From Tetracladium setigerum (taxonomy: Eukaryota > Ascomycota > Leotiomycetes > Helotiales), in contig PZJY01000003.1 in NCBI GenBank assembly GCA_031472005.1, positions 62,001-126,000 of the forward strand: 64,000 nucleotides of DNA. Direction: 5' to 3'. How positions within the stretch are numbered: position 1 is the first letter of the stretch; each line of letters begins with the position of its first letter. Below are positions 33,091 through 44,426 of this stretch, one piece after another. The position numbers were made by a program, and so were the translations under genes. The notes under the pieces were generated by a model. That model did no database searches and was not told the origin of the DNA. It saw nothing but the letters and a program-made list of their open reading frames with translations.

Positions 33091-33389
33091 TGTAACGGCA
33101 CTGTTCACCGGTACGATCACGTAATCAAAGCAGGGATGTATGGTGACATATGCTAATGAATAATAATCGATCGTAATAATAAGCTCTAATATTAAGAAAA
33201 GAAGAAAACTACTAATTAATAAGTGGCTAGAGGCCGGGCTATATATATATCTGTAATAAGGCCGTAAGGCATCTGTAACTTCCAGTCTATTAAGTGCTCC
33301 TGCTTATGCATCGGGACTAGTCCGTAACTGGTCCGGTACTGGTGCGATCCTGATGGTCACGTGTGGGTCATGTGTTTATGGTCATCACA
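33091..33389 (-). repeat. Solo LTR of element C family (299 bp, copy 3)
   Basis: Same length and ends as 2,678-2,976 and 20,738-21,036 (plus-strand ends TGTAACGG and GTCATCACA), with more C/T and G/A differences. No element body is attached, so it is a solo LTR. Flanks GAAGG and GCTTT show no target duplication. Confidence 0.85.
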
Positions 33390-33529
33390 GCTTTTTTAAT
33401 TATTAAGTTTATATATATATTTATTTACTTTATATTAATCTTTATATTAATCGCAATAAATAATTATAAGTCTCGCTATAATATATATAAAGCGGGTAAC
33501 TATTTAAGTAAAAGATATATAACTAGTAG

Positions 33530-33939
33530 TGTTACGAACAGGATCACTGATCACGTGAGAAGCCTGAGGCTCGGGAGCATTATGATAGTCATAGCCCAGT
33601 GGCTCATCACTAACACTCCAAGAGAACTCCTATAACTAGTTAAATAGTAGAGAAGTGATCGGTTATCGATCACGTGATAAGGGGATTGGTAGGCCTTGGC
33701 GTGCCAAGGACTAATCTAAGAGATTAGTAAGTAATCTCATTAATCTCACTAATCTAAAGAGAATAAAGGTTCTATATATAAGTAGAATAGTATTTCTTTA
33801 GATAGGAGCTTTATACTCAACTTAAATTAGATACTATTATTCCCCTAACTAGTCTACTGCTATACTTGTGATCCGCTCTCGATCGACAAATACCAACCTG
33901 ACTTAGCTGTTTACTTCCGAGTAAATAGTGACTGTTACA
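33530..33939 (+). repeat. Solo LTR of element B family (410 bp)
   Basis: It starts TGTTACGAACAGGATCACTG and ends GACTGTTACA. It pairs with 20,201-20,676 in opposite orientation but lacks most of the GTCGAC-rich stretch. No target duplication is visible at its edges. Confidence 0.75.
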
Positions 33940-34809
33940 AAAACACAAGACTTATATTACTCTATCTCTATATTTCCTATAAACCCTACCTACTCTTGGT
34001 AGGGTCTTAGCAACCTAAACTACTTATAGGTTATTATATTTATATCTTAGCAACCTATAGATACCCTATAGGTGGAGGGCTATTATAACCCCAAAACCCG
34101 CCCTATTATAGACTATTCATGGGTTGGGGCGCTGACCTGAAAAACCGCCCCATGGGGCCCCATTTGACAGCCTAGATCCTTCTGGTCACTGTCTTTCTAT
34201 CAAAGCCCAACATAGCGCAACAGGTCAAGGTTTAGGCCTGGTCATTCGAAGCTCTCAGCACCATCACCTTCCTAGCCTCAATACCCACTCACGGCCTGAT
34301 CTCAGCCGGATGGAGCACGATATGTGTCGCATTAGGCGGAATCTCACAGATGTGGATCACGGTGATGCTCATGTTCATTGTATCCGAATGATTGCAGGTT
34401 TTGGCAGGAATATATGGAGCAATTCTTTCAGAACCAGGAGTGGCCCGTTCAAAAATGGAAGGAAGCGTCGCTGGAACAAGAGATATTTGGGATCTGAGAA
34501 GCTTAGCGCCTGGAGCGCGTCCGCGATCTCCGGTAGTGTCATTGTTAAGGCTTGCGAAAGAATATGCCAAATATATTATTGTACCTAGGTAGAATATAGA
34601 AGGGAGGAAGGATAAAGATTTCTGGTGCGGGTTACGTAAAACGAAAGGCGAGTGCGTGCTATGGATGTTGTCCAGAATCCCAAATTATTTCGCTAAAAGT
34701 AGCGGCTCCTGACCTGAAGCTGCAGGCGATGGCAAACACCAGTACTAACTGTATCTAGCCTAGTGCTAATCAAGTGTGGCGCACATAAACTTGAAGAAAG
34801 TGTAGAAAG
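33940..34809. other. Gap with a decayed hydrophobic reading frame
   Basis: From about 34,225 a plus-strand frame reads as hydrophobic protein (LISAGWSTICVALGG, MWITVMLMFIV) before a stop, then continues as VLAGIYGAILSEPG. It may be a scrap of a membrane protein gene, but I cannot name it. The rest holds nothing recognised. Confidence 0.3.
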
Positions 34810-36427
34810 CGGATACTAGAATCGAATTCCACTGTACTTTTCGAGGCTTTACGGCCCGAGGAATTGTCGCCTTCTGCGATGCTTTTTCGAGCTCTCTTTT
34901 CGGCAGCGATTTGGGTCTTTGCCTCCTTTGCAATAGAGGCCTAAAGAGCCTTCTCTGCCTTAACTCTCGCCATATCTACGTTCTTTTGAGCCTTCTTACC
35001 CTTTTCGGCCACTTCTATAGCCTCCTTGGCTGCCTGGAAGTCTCTTGCTTGCTGAATACGAGTGGGTGAGAAGAACTAGGGCCCTGAGTTCTCTTCCCCG
35101 ACTAAATTTAGCCGTTTACCCCGAGATCTCTTCTTTTTTTTTCAAGCTTAAGAGACTCAAGTAGCCCTTCCTTAGTAATCTTATCAAGCTAGTGTTGTGC
35201 AGAGAGCTTTGTGGTAGCCTTAAACAAGAAGTTGACTTTGTCTTCGGTAGGGGACTTCTAATAGGCTAGTTTAAGATATCGGATAGACTTCGAGGTAAGA
35301 GGAGTTTTAGGTCGAAGTGGGAGTTGTAGGGAGGGTTTGGGAGGTAGTGTAGAAGGTCGCTCGAGTACGATGAATACTATAGAAGGAAGGAAGGGCCAGA
35401 TCCCTGTCTTGGTGAAGGCCAAAGTGATATTTACCTCTGTAAACGGCTTATCCAAGCTCTTTTGAATAGAGGCCAAAACAGCCTCTTGGTGAGAGATAAG
35501 AAGCCAAGCCCCTTTATCATGATCTTATTGCACTCTATCGAGTAATTTGTCGATAGAGGAAGGAAGAGGCCGACGTCGAGAGGCTGGAGTCGGTGGGTCG
35601 AATTGGGGGGGAGAATAACGACGAGAATTCGTAGGCTATCGCACCTATTTAAGAAGGCTATATTAACATGAGATGAGTAGCCATCGACGATGAGGAGCCT
35701 TCTTCTATTCCCTACCTGCCTTCTTGTATGTCGGTCAAATACCTGCTCTAACCAGACAAGGCCAAATGCATCGTTGGTCCATCCTATAGTCGATGATCCG
35801 AAGTAGGCCTCCTCCCTTCCACTAATTCATCGAGCCAAGAGTCTTGTAGATCATAGCTCTCTCCCTTATATATTAGAGCTGGTGGCAGGGCCTTGCCGAT
35901 GGCCGAAACGCAAGCCATAAGGGTGATAAATTCTCGAGATCCATCTTATACAGATTATCGTACTCGTCCTAAATCATACGCCTCTTTCCACATAGCCCTC
36001 TTGAGAGAGCGTAGCAAACCAATCAAAAACCCTTTCTCGTCCCAATTATATATATTATCGGCCGTCAGGTTGTATTTCTCGATCGCATTGCGGAGCTAGA
36101 AGGCAGGGGGGTAGATAGTTAGTAGGTGGACGTTAGAAGAGAGTAAAAGATAAGAAGCAACGCGAAATAATAACAAACAATATCAAAAAATAGCTTATAG
36201 GTAGGTGCATATTCTCTCTTAACTCGCATACTATCGATATTGCGCAGATACAGACTTTTTAACTCCTTGGAGTGCCTCTTGATGAACCCCGCACTCCAGT
36301 TCTTCGAGACCTTTCTCCCAATCATCTCTTCTGCGAAATTTCGGACCATTTGACTAGTGGGCGGCATCCCCCGTTCAGTAAGGCGGTTGATTTGATTAAT
36401 GAGCAGCTCTTGTTGCTCACTATTCAA
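34810..36427 (-). mobile_element. Decayed pogo/Fot1-like DNA transposon (DDE transposase remnant)
   Basis: On the minus strand the frame from 36,427 reads QQELLINQINRLTERGMPPT, VRNFAEEMIGRKVSKNWSAG and FIKRH, the CENP-B/Tc5-type helix-turn-helix of fungal pogo-family transposases. Next comes IYNWDEKGFLIGLL, the usual start of the DDE core, then a Ser/Pro-rich C-terminus (PFTEVNITLAFTKTGIWPF) and a Lys/Arg-rich end. Stops and frame changes are frequent, so no active enzyme is encoded. I could not identify terminal inverted repeats by eye. Confidence 0.8.
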
Positions 36428-37086
36428 ACATTAGCGGCGGTCGGAGAGTAGCGGTAGGGAAGTAAAAAGTGGGAATTTTGGTGGGGTGGGAATGTAAATG
36501 GGAAATCGAGTACCTAGAGGTTGATGAGGTCGCGTTTTCTTAGCACTGCTAGCGCCTATGGACGTGATCTTTGCCCACTTCTCAGATTGAAAGCTTTGTC
36601 ATCTATTAGCGAATTAATCAAACATGAAGGTGGCTTCTAGAGACTCGCTTTCACTTGCAAAACCCAGGATTGTTTCTGGTGCGTTGTGTACTGTAGAGAT
36701 CCATCTGCCTTCATTATTATTTTAGCAAATGACTTCCGTCCATTGAGTGTGCCCCTATTTATTTTTGTTAAACATGAGCCATGCAAAAAGAGCCAGAAAG
36801 CAAAAACTATGACACAACCATGAAGATCAATTTAATATGCGACAAGTTTCAGGCCATGTTCAACGGTGTGTGGTCTTTGAGAACCATTTATAGTATTGCG
36901 CTTTTGGTTTTCTAGTTCACCGTGACGCCACTGCGCCTGATGATTCAGGTCATGATTGTTGCCTTGACGTTGTAAATTTAGATCGTTATCAGCAAACATT
37001 TGGTACCAGTAGTTTATTGCCAAAGCTCATCAGCTATTTTACTTAATTTACATCAGAGGAAGAAGGCTTCGAATCATATACCAAAT
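36428..37086. other. Intergenic region before the HeLo-pseudokinase gene
   Basis: No supported gene; a 63-codon minus-strand frame (36,832-37,023) has no domain. The last 100 bp should contain the promoter of the plus-strand gene. Confidence 0.4.
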
Positions 37087-38966
37087 ATGACTGGCATAGA
37101 AGTCGGTGGCCTCGCTCTCGGCGCAATTTCTGTCACATTTCAGGTCTTTGCAGGAGCTGTTAAAGGTTGATGCACAGATTCAGACCTTTAATAGTGGTTA
37201 CCAGGCTGATCGAACATCTAGGATATCACCTGATAATTACCGCAATCGAGATGCCGAAGACTCACGAGTATCTAAAGGTGCGACTTAAGCTGGAGCTCAA
37301 TAGACTGCTACAATGGGCAGCGGAGTCTGGGCTTGCTTTGGATGGAGAGGGCAATAGTATTGGCCTGAGATTGAACCGCCACGCTGTGAATGATGTTCTT
37401 CATGAAATTGAAAAGCTCCTTCTCGATTATGATAAGTTGACTGAGAGGTACAAGCTAAGCCTTTCGCATGAGAGAGATATCCCAGGACAAGAAGACAATG
37501 ATGACTTGACACCTGTATTTTTACCCCTCGCCCCTCCCCAGCGGCAGGCGCTCACTAAGTGATTCATTTAGGCTGTTGGAGATGAACCTAAGTTCGTCCT
37601 CAAAAGAGCTCTTAGCTTTATCAAAGACCACACCCGAATCCCCAAGCGAGTCCGCTGGGTTTCTGGTGACCGCGCTGCCATGGAGGAGCTAGTCCAACGC
37701 CTTGCAACATTGAACGATAAGATGGTTGACTTCCTAGACAACCACCAAAGGCAGCAACACTATAAACAGCAGGAGGAAGTCTTTACGTCGATTCTTCAGA
37801 TGCACAATAAACTAGATGACTTAATGGCAATTGTCGCGAGTTCAACTATTGCATCTGGCACAGAGCGCGGCCCTCAGCAATGGGAGGTTCAGAGTCGCAT
37901 GCGGCATCTGTCGAGATTCAAAGCAATCCAAATTGCAATCGACTTTGAAGAAGCCGCGGGGTGGGAACTCTTAGATCCTCGTGCCCAGGAGAAGCTACGG
38001 CCAATCGTGGCTACAAAGCTCGACATGGCCAGTTACAGGCCACAGGAGATTTCAGTCATAAATGCACCGACGACGATCGGAACATATGGGAGCGAGCTAA
38101 ATTCTGTCTGGGTTGAGTGGAAGTACGTTGATGCTGGGGTAGCTGTGAATGAGACTGAGGAGCGCATCAGTAGACTCTCCAAGTTGTTGATGGATAAACG
38201 AAAGCCTCGGGAGTTCCGGGCTCCAACATGTTTGGGATACCTAAAAGACGCCAGCATTCTAAGCAGCATAAAATTCGGGCTAGTGTTCACAATACCATCT
38301 ACTCCAGGAAATTGGATTCCACTTTCACTACGTCAGCTCCTCCTTGATACCACACGGCCAAAACCGCCTCTTTCTCTTCGTATACGTGCTGCGAGGGCCA
38401 TTGCTAATAGTTTATGGTACCTCCACGCTACAGGCTGGCTACATAAAGGGCTTCGAAGCGATAGCATTCAATTTTTGGATGGCAATTCTATTGCAGAGCC
38501 GACGTTGTCTGGCTTTGATTACGCCCGTCCTGCCACCACGCGGATCACAGACATTACAGAAACACCGTCCTATTCACCGCGGCATGAACTGTACAGACAC
38601 AAAGACGTTCGATTCGATGTACCGAGGCAATCTGGATACGGGGGTTTCCGGAAGGTTCATGATGTTTACAGCTTAGGGGTTTTGCTCATGGAGATTGGGC
38701 TATGGCAGCCAGTCGAGCACTTGTTGGGTATTGCCGAACCAGATCGTATCACTATTGGCAACTTGGGGAAGCTTAAGGTATGGGAAATGTTGGTCACACC
38801 GACCAATATAGGGAGGCTTGAGGGGCAAGTAGGGCAGATATATGCATCCGTTGCAAAATTTTGCCTGAAAGGGGACTTTCAGGCACTCCAGCAGCATGGT
38901 ACCATTGATTTCCAAATGGAAGTAAACTCAAAAGTCATAGAAAAGCTAAGTCAGATCGTAGTTTAA
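37087..38966 (+). CDS. HeLo-domain pseudokinase (fungal MLKL-like architecture)
   Basis: Exons 37,087-37,165; 37,222-37,514; 37,572-38,966 give 588 residues. The second intron is a multiple of three and is required because it carries in-frame stops. The N-terminus (GGLALGAISVTFQVFAGAVKG, then MPKTHEYLKVRLKLELNRLLQWA) is a HeLo / prion-inhibition-and-propagation domain, a four-helix bundle known in HET-S to insert in membranes and kill the cell. A helical linker (residues 160-220) follows, then a kinase-like domain (about 290-560). That domain lacks the catalytic residues: HKGLRSDSIQF replaces HRDxKxxN and GFDYARP replaces DFG. HeLo plus pseudokinase parallels animal and plant MLKL necroptosis executors. 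The neighbour on the opposite strand is a kinase with complete motifs. The role in cell death is inference. Confidence 0.85.
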
Positions 38967-39078
38967 GCGCGTATAAGGTTTCTGAATGAAGGACTTGCAT
39001 TGGTCTTCTCAACTACATTGAGCCATACTCATTCACACCGTGTCTGTTGTAAATACACTGCAGCAACATAATCTAGAA

Positions 39079-40260
39079 TCACCAACTAATATGGGTTTCC
39101 AACCACTTTGATTTTGCCACTTCCCACACTTCGACGGTTTTCGAATCTACATTCTGGACCAGATTTGGTAAAGCAATGGAGTCGGTCTCTGGATTCCTCT
39201 TGAACGTTGAGTGCAACCGAGCGTGCTCCGCAGATCTTGTTGTGGTCTCACGACATTTTGTACATGCTACCTCCTCCAGTTCATGAAAGTCAGGATGTGA
39301 CGAATGATTCATCATATCAACCAGCTGTCTGGACTTGATGCGATGATTCGGTTCAGGATCCATCATCAAGAAAGCTAACGGCAGTAACTTTAAAACCATA
39401 GTAGCGGCGCTGCGATTCATAGACACATTCCCTTGCGCCCGCTCACGCATCTGCCAATTTTCTAGTAGCTCTGAAATCCATTCGAGAATTGCAAATGGAG
39501 AATGCCAAAAGGCGCCCCGAAAGAGTCCTGGCTGGTCACATCGATGGGTCTCAAATCTCACAAGTTCTCCTTGACCCCTAGCGCCAGCAAGAGAACAGAG
39601 CTCCAGCATCACACATCCGAGGGAAAACACGTCGGACGGGTATCCTCTCTCACTGCGACTTATGACCTCCGGAGAGGCATATTTGAGAGTAATATGTTCT
39701 GGTGTTCCCGAGGTCAACTCGCTCATCGCATTTCCAAAGTCCTTCGATATTCCAAAGTCGGCCAGCATCACCTTCCCGTCGACAATGAGGATGTTTCCGG
39801 GCTTGATATCTTTGTGCCGCACTTGCATCCTGTGGGTGTATTCTAGTGCTCTGAAGAGGCACGCCGGCCACCGCCGCATTTTCTTATATGCCCCCCACCG
39901 TTCGGGACTCGATAGCGGAAGTTGGTCGACATGGAGCATGAATGTGTGCAGGTCTGTTTCAGCCTTTGGCATCAGGATGTAGATGTTATTTTGCCATTGA
40001 TAGCTCCCCTGGAACTGAATGATGTGGTCGTGCTCGAGCCGGCCAAGGATGGATATCTCGTTTTCCGCTTGTCTAACAGCTGCAGCTACCTCATCGTGGT
40101 CTCTTGCGGGGATTTGGATGCATTTACGTGCATAAAAATTTCCCTTCCTATTTCGAAGACGCACCAATTCCACACTAGAGAAGCCTCCTCTCCCCAGCTC
40201 ACCATGGGATTGCCATGGGTCCGGTGAGCTATCTTTGCAGATGATGTGATTTCGAGGCAT
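39079..40260 (-). CDS. Serine/threonine protein kinase
   Basis: Intron-free frame of 393 residues from ATG 40,260, or 411 from the in-frame ATG at 40,314. The downstream start (MPRNHIICKD) is preferred because the extra leader is hydrophobic and unlike a kinase N-terminus. All catalytic motifs are present: glycine loop GRGGFSSV, the ATP Lys in FYARKCI, HKDIKPGNIL, ADFGISKD, an activation segment ending YASPEVI, and DVFSLGCVMLE. The C-terminal tail has CTKCRE and a His-x3-His pair of unknown meaning. It is convergent with the HeLo-pseudokinase gene, only about 110 bp from its stop. The substrate is unknown; phosphorylating the adjacent pseudokinase, as RIPK3 does to MLKL, is an attractive but untested idea. 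Confidence 0.9.
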   Translation of the reverse strand: MPRNHIICKDSSPDPWQSHGELGRGGFSSVELVRLRNRKGNFYARKCIQIPARDHDEVAAAVRQAENEISILGRLEHDHIIQFQGSYQWQNNIYILMPKAETDLHTFMLHVDQLPLSSPERWGAYKKMRRWPACLFRALEYTHRMQVRHKDIKPGNILIVDGKVMLADFGISKDFGNAMSELTSGTPEHITLKYASPEVISRSERGYPSDVFSLGCVMLELCSLAGARGQGELVRFETHRCDQPGLFRGAFWHSPFAILEWISELLENWQMRERAQGNVSMNRSAATMVLKLLPLAFLMMDPEPNHRIKSRQLVDMMNHSSHPDFHELEEVACTKCRETTTRSAEHARLHSTFKRNPETDSIALPNLVQNVDSKTVEVWEVAKSKWLETHISW

Positions 40261-40708
40261 TGCAGGAAGGGGTTGGTGCCAAAATATCAAAGGATATAAA
40301 ATACCAAAGGACACTTTGAGTCAGTGCAACTGTCGTCTGGTAAGATTTATAGTTGTCATTGTTTTGAGTTTGGCTTTCAGCTCTGCGGCTGTGTAATAGA
40401 TACCAACACAGATGGTCTCCCTTCGCTTGGCCCTGGCATGAGCTGCGTGGACGCCCAAGGTTGATAATTCTCTTGGGTCAGCTAGTTCAACCATACAAAA
40501 TCGTGACATAGCCATAGCGGCTTGATACTAATTAGCTTTTTGTGTACACAGAGTTTTCTATTTTGGGGGGCTGGTGGAGGCGAAGCTCCGATGGAAATTC
40601 TAAGGCTTGGGTGGCGCCCTGCCAATGTCCAGCTCACCAGAACATAAACTATCGCAGCCCACAGACTTCACAACTCTTGACTTCTACTAATTAATCCAAT
40701 CTCTAAAA
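40261..40708. other. Intergenic region, divergent kinase and GTPase promoters
   Basis: About 450 bp. A 64-codon minus-strand frame at 40,321-40,515 ends before the kinase and shows no domain. It could belong to the leader of the kinase transcript. Confidence 0.4.
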
Positions 40709-42671
40709 ATGGAGGCAGGAAGCTGGTCTGACGTTGAAAGATGGGAATTTCTGGATCATACCTCTTCAACCAACGGACCTGTCGAGACTGTGAAACCAGC
40801 TGAATTTATTCTTCCCCCACAGAACGGGCCAAAAGGAAAATATCCCGCAGCAACAGCTCCAGCCTGCAATCCTTTTTGGTCCCCGCTTGATGCACATGCT
40901 GCGACTTCCGTCAAGACTGAAGCATACGAACGCTCCCATATCTCGTTATCCGCCGGAGGACAACGCTTGACGGCCATTTTCGACGACCTCTCACCAACGG
41001 ACCCGTTCTACAACTCCCGGGAACGATCAGCTGTGTGTGATTCAAACAAAGTACCACCTAAAATATCTTCCAAAAAGACAAGCAATAGCAACCACCCACG
41101 ACAATCAACCATGCCGCCTCCAGCATCTGCCCCATCTATCATCGCCGTAATGGGCAAAACAGGGTCTGGCAAATCAACGTTTATTTCGAAAGCGTCAGGC
41201 TGTAATTTGAAGGTCAACCTTGGCTTGGGATCATGTAAGTTCTGGTCTAAATTCCTATCGACTCATACTGACAAGCTGAAAAGGCACAAATCATTGCACT
41301 GAAGTTGAGTTCGACCTTAACGGCAGTAAAGTTGTTCTGGTTGATACGCCTGGCTTTGACGACGAAGACATGTCTGATATTGATGTGCTTGATTGCATTA
41401 CTGAGTGGCTTAACCTGAACTATGGCGCATCTGGAGTGCTTTCGGGTTTTGTGTACTGCCATGACATTCGCGAGCCTCGCATGAGTGGATCCCAAATGAA
41501 AAATTTAAGCATGTTTTCACGACTGACGGGAAGCCAGAACATGGACCATGTTCTCCTTCTCATCACTAAGGTGGAAAGAACCTCAAAAGAGGAACGGGAA
41601 CCGAAAGAGAAGGACCTCATTGGGCCTGGTGGTTACTGGGAGAAGATGATAAACCACGGCGCTAGGGTGCGGCGGCATGACAACACCAAGGAAAGTGCCT
41701 TAGAAATCCTTTGGCCTCTGGTGAAAATGGATGGGATGGTCCCACGCGTTACTGATGAGATGATGAATGGGGGCAAGGTTTTGAAAGACACGGATGTCGG
41801 TGTAGAGCTCAATCAGCAGATCATAAAAGAAAGGGAAATCTTCGAGAAGAAAATGGAAAGAGAAATGAGAAGGCTGTATGAAGCTCACCAGGCAGGTGCG
41901 TCGGCTTCATCCTCTCCCTCTAACTTTCCTTTTAGCTAATAACGCATAGAAAGAGAAAGCGAACGACAAGAATCGGAGGAGCGGATCCAGGCTTTGCAAC
42001 AAAAAATCGACGCTAATGTAAAAAGGCAGGAAAAATTGAATCAAAAGCGCGAGGAACAGCTGGAGATTGCAAGGAATGAAACCGCACGGGCACACCAACG
42101 CCTTGTGGAAGAGGCAACCGAGCTAGCTAGCACCAAAAATCAGCTAAAGGATATTCTGTCGAAGCAAGAGCAACAAGCACAACAGAAAGAAGTCACGCTC
42201 AAGCAGACCCAGGAAAAGTACGAGAAGGAGATGAAGCGACAGAAACTTGAGGTTGATGAAGCAGATCGCAAAGTGGCGATGATAGTGGCTGCCCAGAGAA
42301 TATCCAAGATAGGAGAACTGAATGAAGCGGTCTCAAATATTATTGTTTCTCAGGAGAGGACCGACCGGAGGAAACAGCAGCAGCTGGAACAGGACAAGCA
42401 AAGGTGTGCGGAGCAGGCCGTCCAGGAGATGTCGAGGCTCAATGACAGCCTGCAGGAAGCATTAGCCCAAAGGGCCTCGCAGCGGATGCAACAGGCACAA
42501 CAGGCACAACAAGAACAACGAGCCTACGCGACGCAGAAAATAAATGTCAAATGCTCCAACATTTGGTGCGTATTTGGTGCCTTTGGGGGAAAGATTTTCA
42601 TGACTACCAGAGAAAACTTTGCAGCGGGGTTTAATTGTCAGTGTGGTGCATGGCTGCAGGGATCAGGATAA
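40709..42671 (+). CDS. P-loop GTPase (AIG1/septin-like G domain) with long coiled coil
   Basis: Exons 40,709-41,234; 41,284-41,895; 41,950-42,671 give 619 residues. A Pro-rich, probably disordered leader (1-140) precedes the G domain: G1 loop GKTGSGKS (149-156), G3 motif DTPGFDD (Asp196), and LLLITKVER as the likely G4 (TKxD-like). From about residue 345 to 575 the chain is a charged, Gln-rich coiled coil. The end has four Cys in CSNIWC and CQCGAW, perhaps a small metal site. Septin- or GIMAP-like GTPases with coiled coils usually assemble on membranes. No enzyme partner is known here. The location beside a HeLo pseudokinase and a kinase suggests a shared defence or cell-death role; this is inference from context only. 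Confidence 0.85.
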
Positions 42672-44021
42672 ACATTTGTGACTGAGGATTATTTTTGGTG
42701 TGAAATAGACACCTATACAGTTCTTTAGAAGTAAGGATTTTGAAGGCTCTGTTTCAACATTGTGTGGAAAACTATTTGACTTATATAGAGCCTTTGCATG
42801 GCTGGATCTCGTTCAATTCTTACATCCTTTGTGAACCAAGACAATCCAATACAATACATCACGTGATGTTAACTGCTCTTCCTACCAGCTACAAGTATAC
42901 TAATTCCTATTAATCATATTCAATACTAATTACAAATATATACGAGCGGTCTCTGGGACTAAATTTCTCACAATAGGATGCCCCCACGCCCCAGGCTCTC
43001 GCATGCGATTTCAACAAAAATTATTAAATTGTTAAAACAGAGGTGGGTAGGTGGGTACGGATGAAAGATTGGGCCGTGGGTTGCGAGAGCGACGTTCTTT
43101 TACTGGTGAAGCGATGATGTTGAGCTGGCGAAGAAGTTGAGATGTAAAAGGCAATGGAGGCAGAGGTCTGTAGATATTTATAGAGGCTTATAATGACGTG
43201 ATATCAGTCCCAAATTTCAGAGCATCTACACTTGAGGACAATAGGGGAAATAGCGCACTCCAAGCTCTTCAAATTTCCCCCTGTCTCCTTCTCCTATCAT
43301 TCTTATGCGGTTTTGAGTGAAGTGCGTCTTGATTTTCTAATTTCTATTTTAGATTTGAAGGGCATATTTTTTCAAAATTTGTGAACATTTAATCCCTCAT
43401 GCGAAAGACTTCGTCCGCGATTACCCTCTATTTTTTTCAAATTCCCCTTACAAACCTCCAACTTAGACTTGTCCCTATTATTCCGCTAGGGTGCATCTCC
43501 TCCACACTACAAACCGTATACAAGGACAATATAGCAATCGTTCGAGGAGTTGAAGCAGTTAGTGTCTACCTTGAGACCAAGGGACAGAAGCTGGCGGAGT
43601 ATGCTGTGTCAACGACCAAATTTACCACCCATCCCGACAATGGGATCTTAACTAAACAGCCTGCAGTATCACACCTATGGTTGAGTCGAAATCGCAAGTT
43701 ATGGGCGTGTCGGTAGAAAGGCGTCTGATGACTCAAATTCAACATCACCTTGCGACTTAATTATAATCTTCACATACCGTCCATTATGAAATCAGAAGAC
43801 CATAATTTACCATTACCACATGAATTGACTGGACTTACATTCATCATCTCAAACCCACTTTCCTTTAATCGTTGTCTTGGGATCATATGTGAAAAGTCCT
43901 TTGCAAAAATTCTCATGCTAGATTGCCCGGTAACAACTTGACTCTACTCCGTGTCCATCTGAATCATCTAATACTGAGCCAAGTGTTCTACTTTCACTGG
44001 ATATATCATACATCATAATTA
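42672..44021. other. Gene-poor gap
   Basis: Between the GTPase and a transporter fragment. AT-rich, with an open frame at 43,399-43,716 (plus) that has no domain and begins in low-complexity sequence. I see no gene. Confidence 0.45.
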
Positions 44022-44426
44022 TTATGGTTCCTCTAATGTGGGCTTTCCTTGATCGAGCTTTGACGTTCCAGTCATGATTGCGAAGCATATGGAGCAGAAA
44101 ACAATGGAGTAGAGGAGGAGCGGACGGCGGCCAAGTCCGTCTGCCATCCGCGCACCGAGGAGTGAGGCAATGAAGCAGAACATCGGGCACAGGCTGTTGA
44201 TGAGCAGCTGAGTGCTCTCGGACTTGATGCCGGCTTCCTCAACTATAACCGGTAAGTAGTAACCCGTGACAGAATTTCCAGAAGGTTGGCCCAAAACTGC
44301 CCTCCCGAAGACGCAGATAAGCCTGCGTCGCGCTGAATGGGAATTGAAAAGGTCGCGGTAATCCCACCAATTCTTGTCCAAAGCATCCCACTTGATGCTG
44401 TGGCGCATTTTCTCCATCTGCATCAA
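44022..44426 (-). pseudogene. Fragment of an MFS sugar transporter
   Basis: About 130 codons match the central loop and two membrane segments of fungal hexose/lactose-type transporters: KWDALDKNWWDYRDLFNSH, SARRRLICVF, GYYLPVIVEEAGI, then ARMADGLGRRPLLLYSIVF (the conserved RxGRR loop). The N-terminal half and the last membrane segments are missing on both sides, and the frame ends abruptly at 44,022. It is a gene remnant, not a functional carrier. Confidence 0.75.

Noticed and set aside
34289..34592. Overlapping open frames on both strands
   Set aside because: No domain; the plus-strand frame may be a scrap of a membrane protein gene, but it is too short and broken to name.
40321..40515. 64-codon minus-strand ORF upstream of the kinase
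   Set aside because: No domain and no splice junction that would join it convincingly to the kinase frame; at best it is part of the transcript leader.
43399..43716. 105-codon plus-strand ORF
   Set aside because: Starts in low-complexity sequence, has no recognisable domain and no supporting neighbour.
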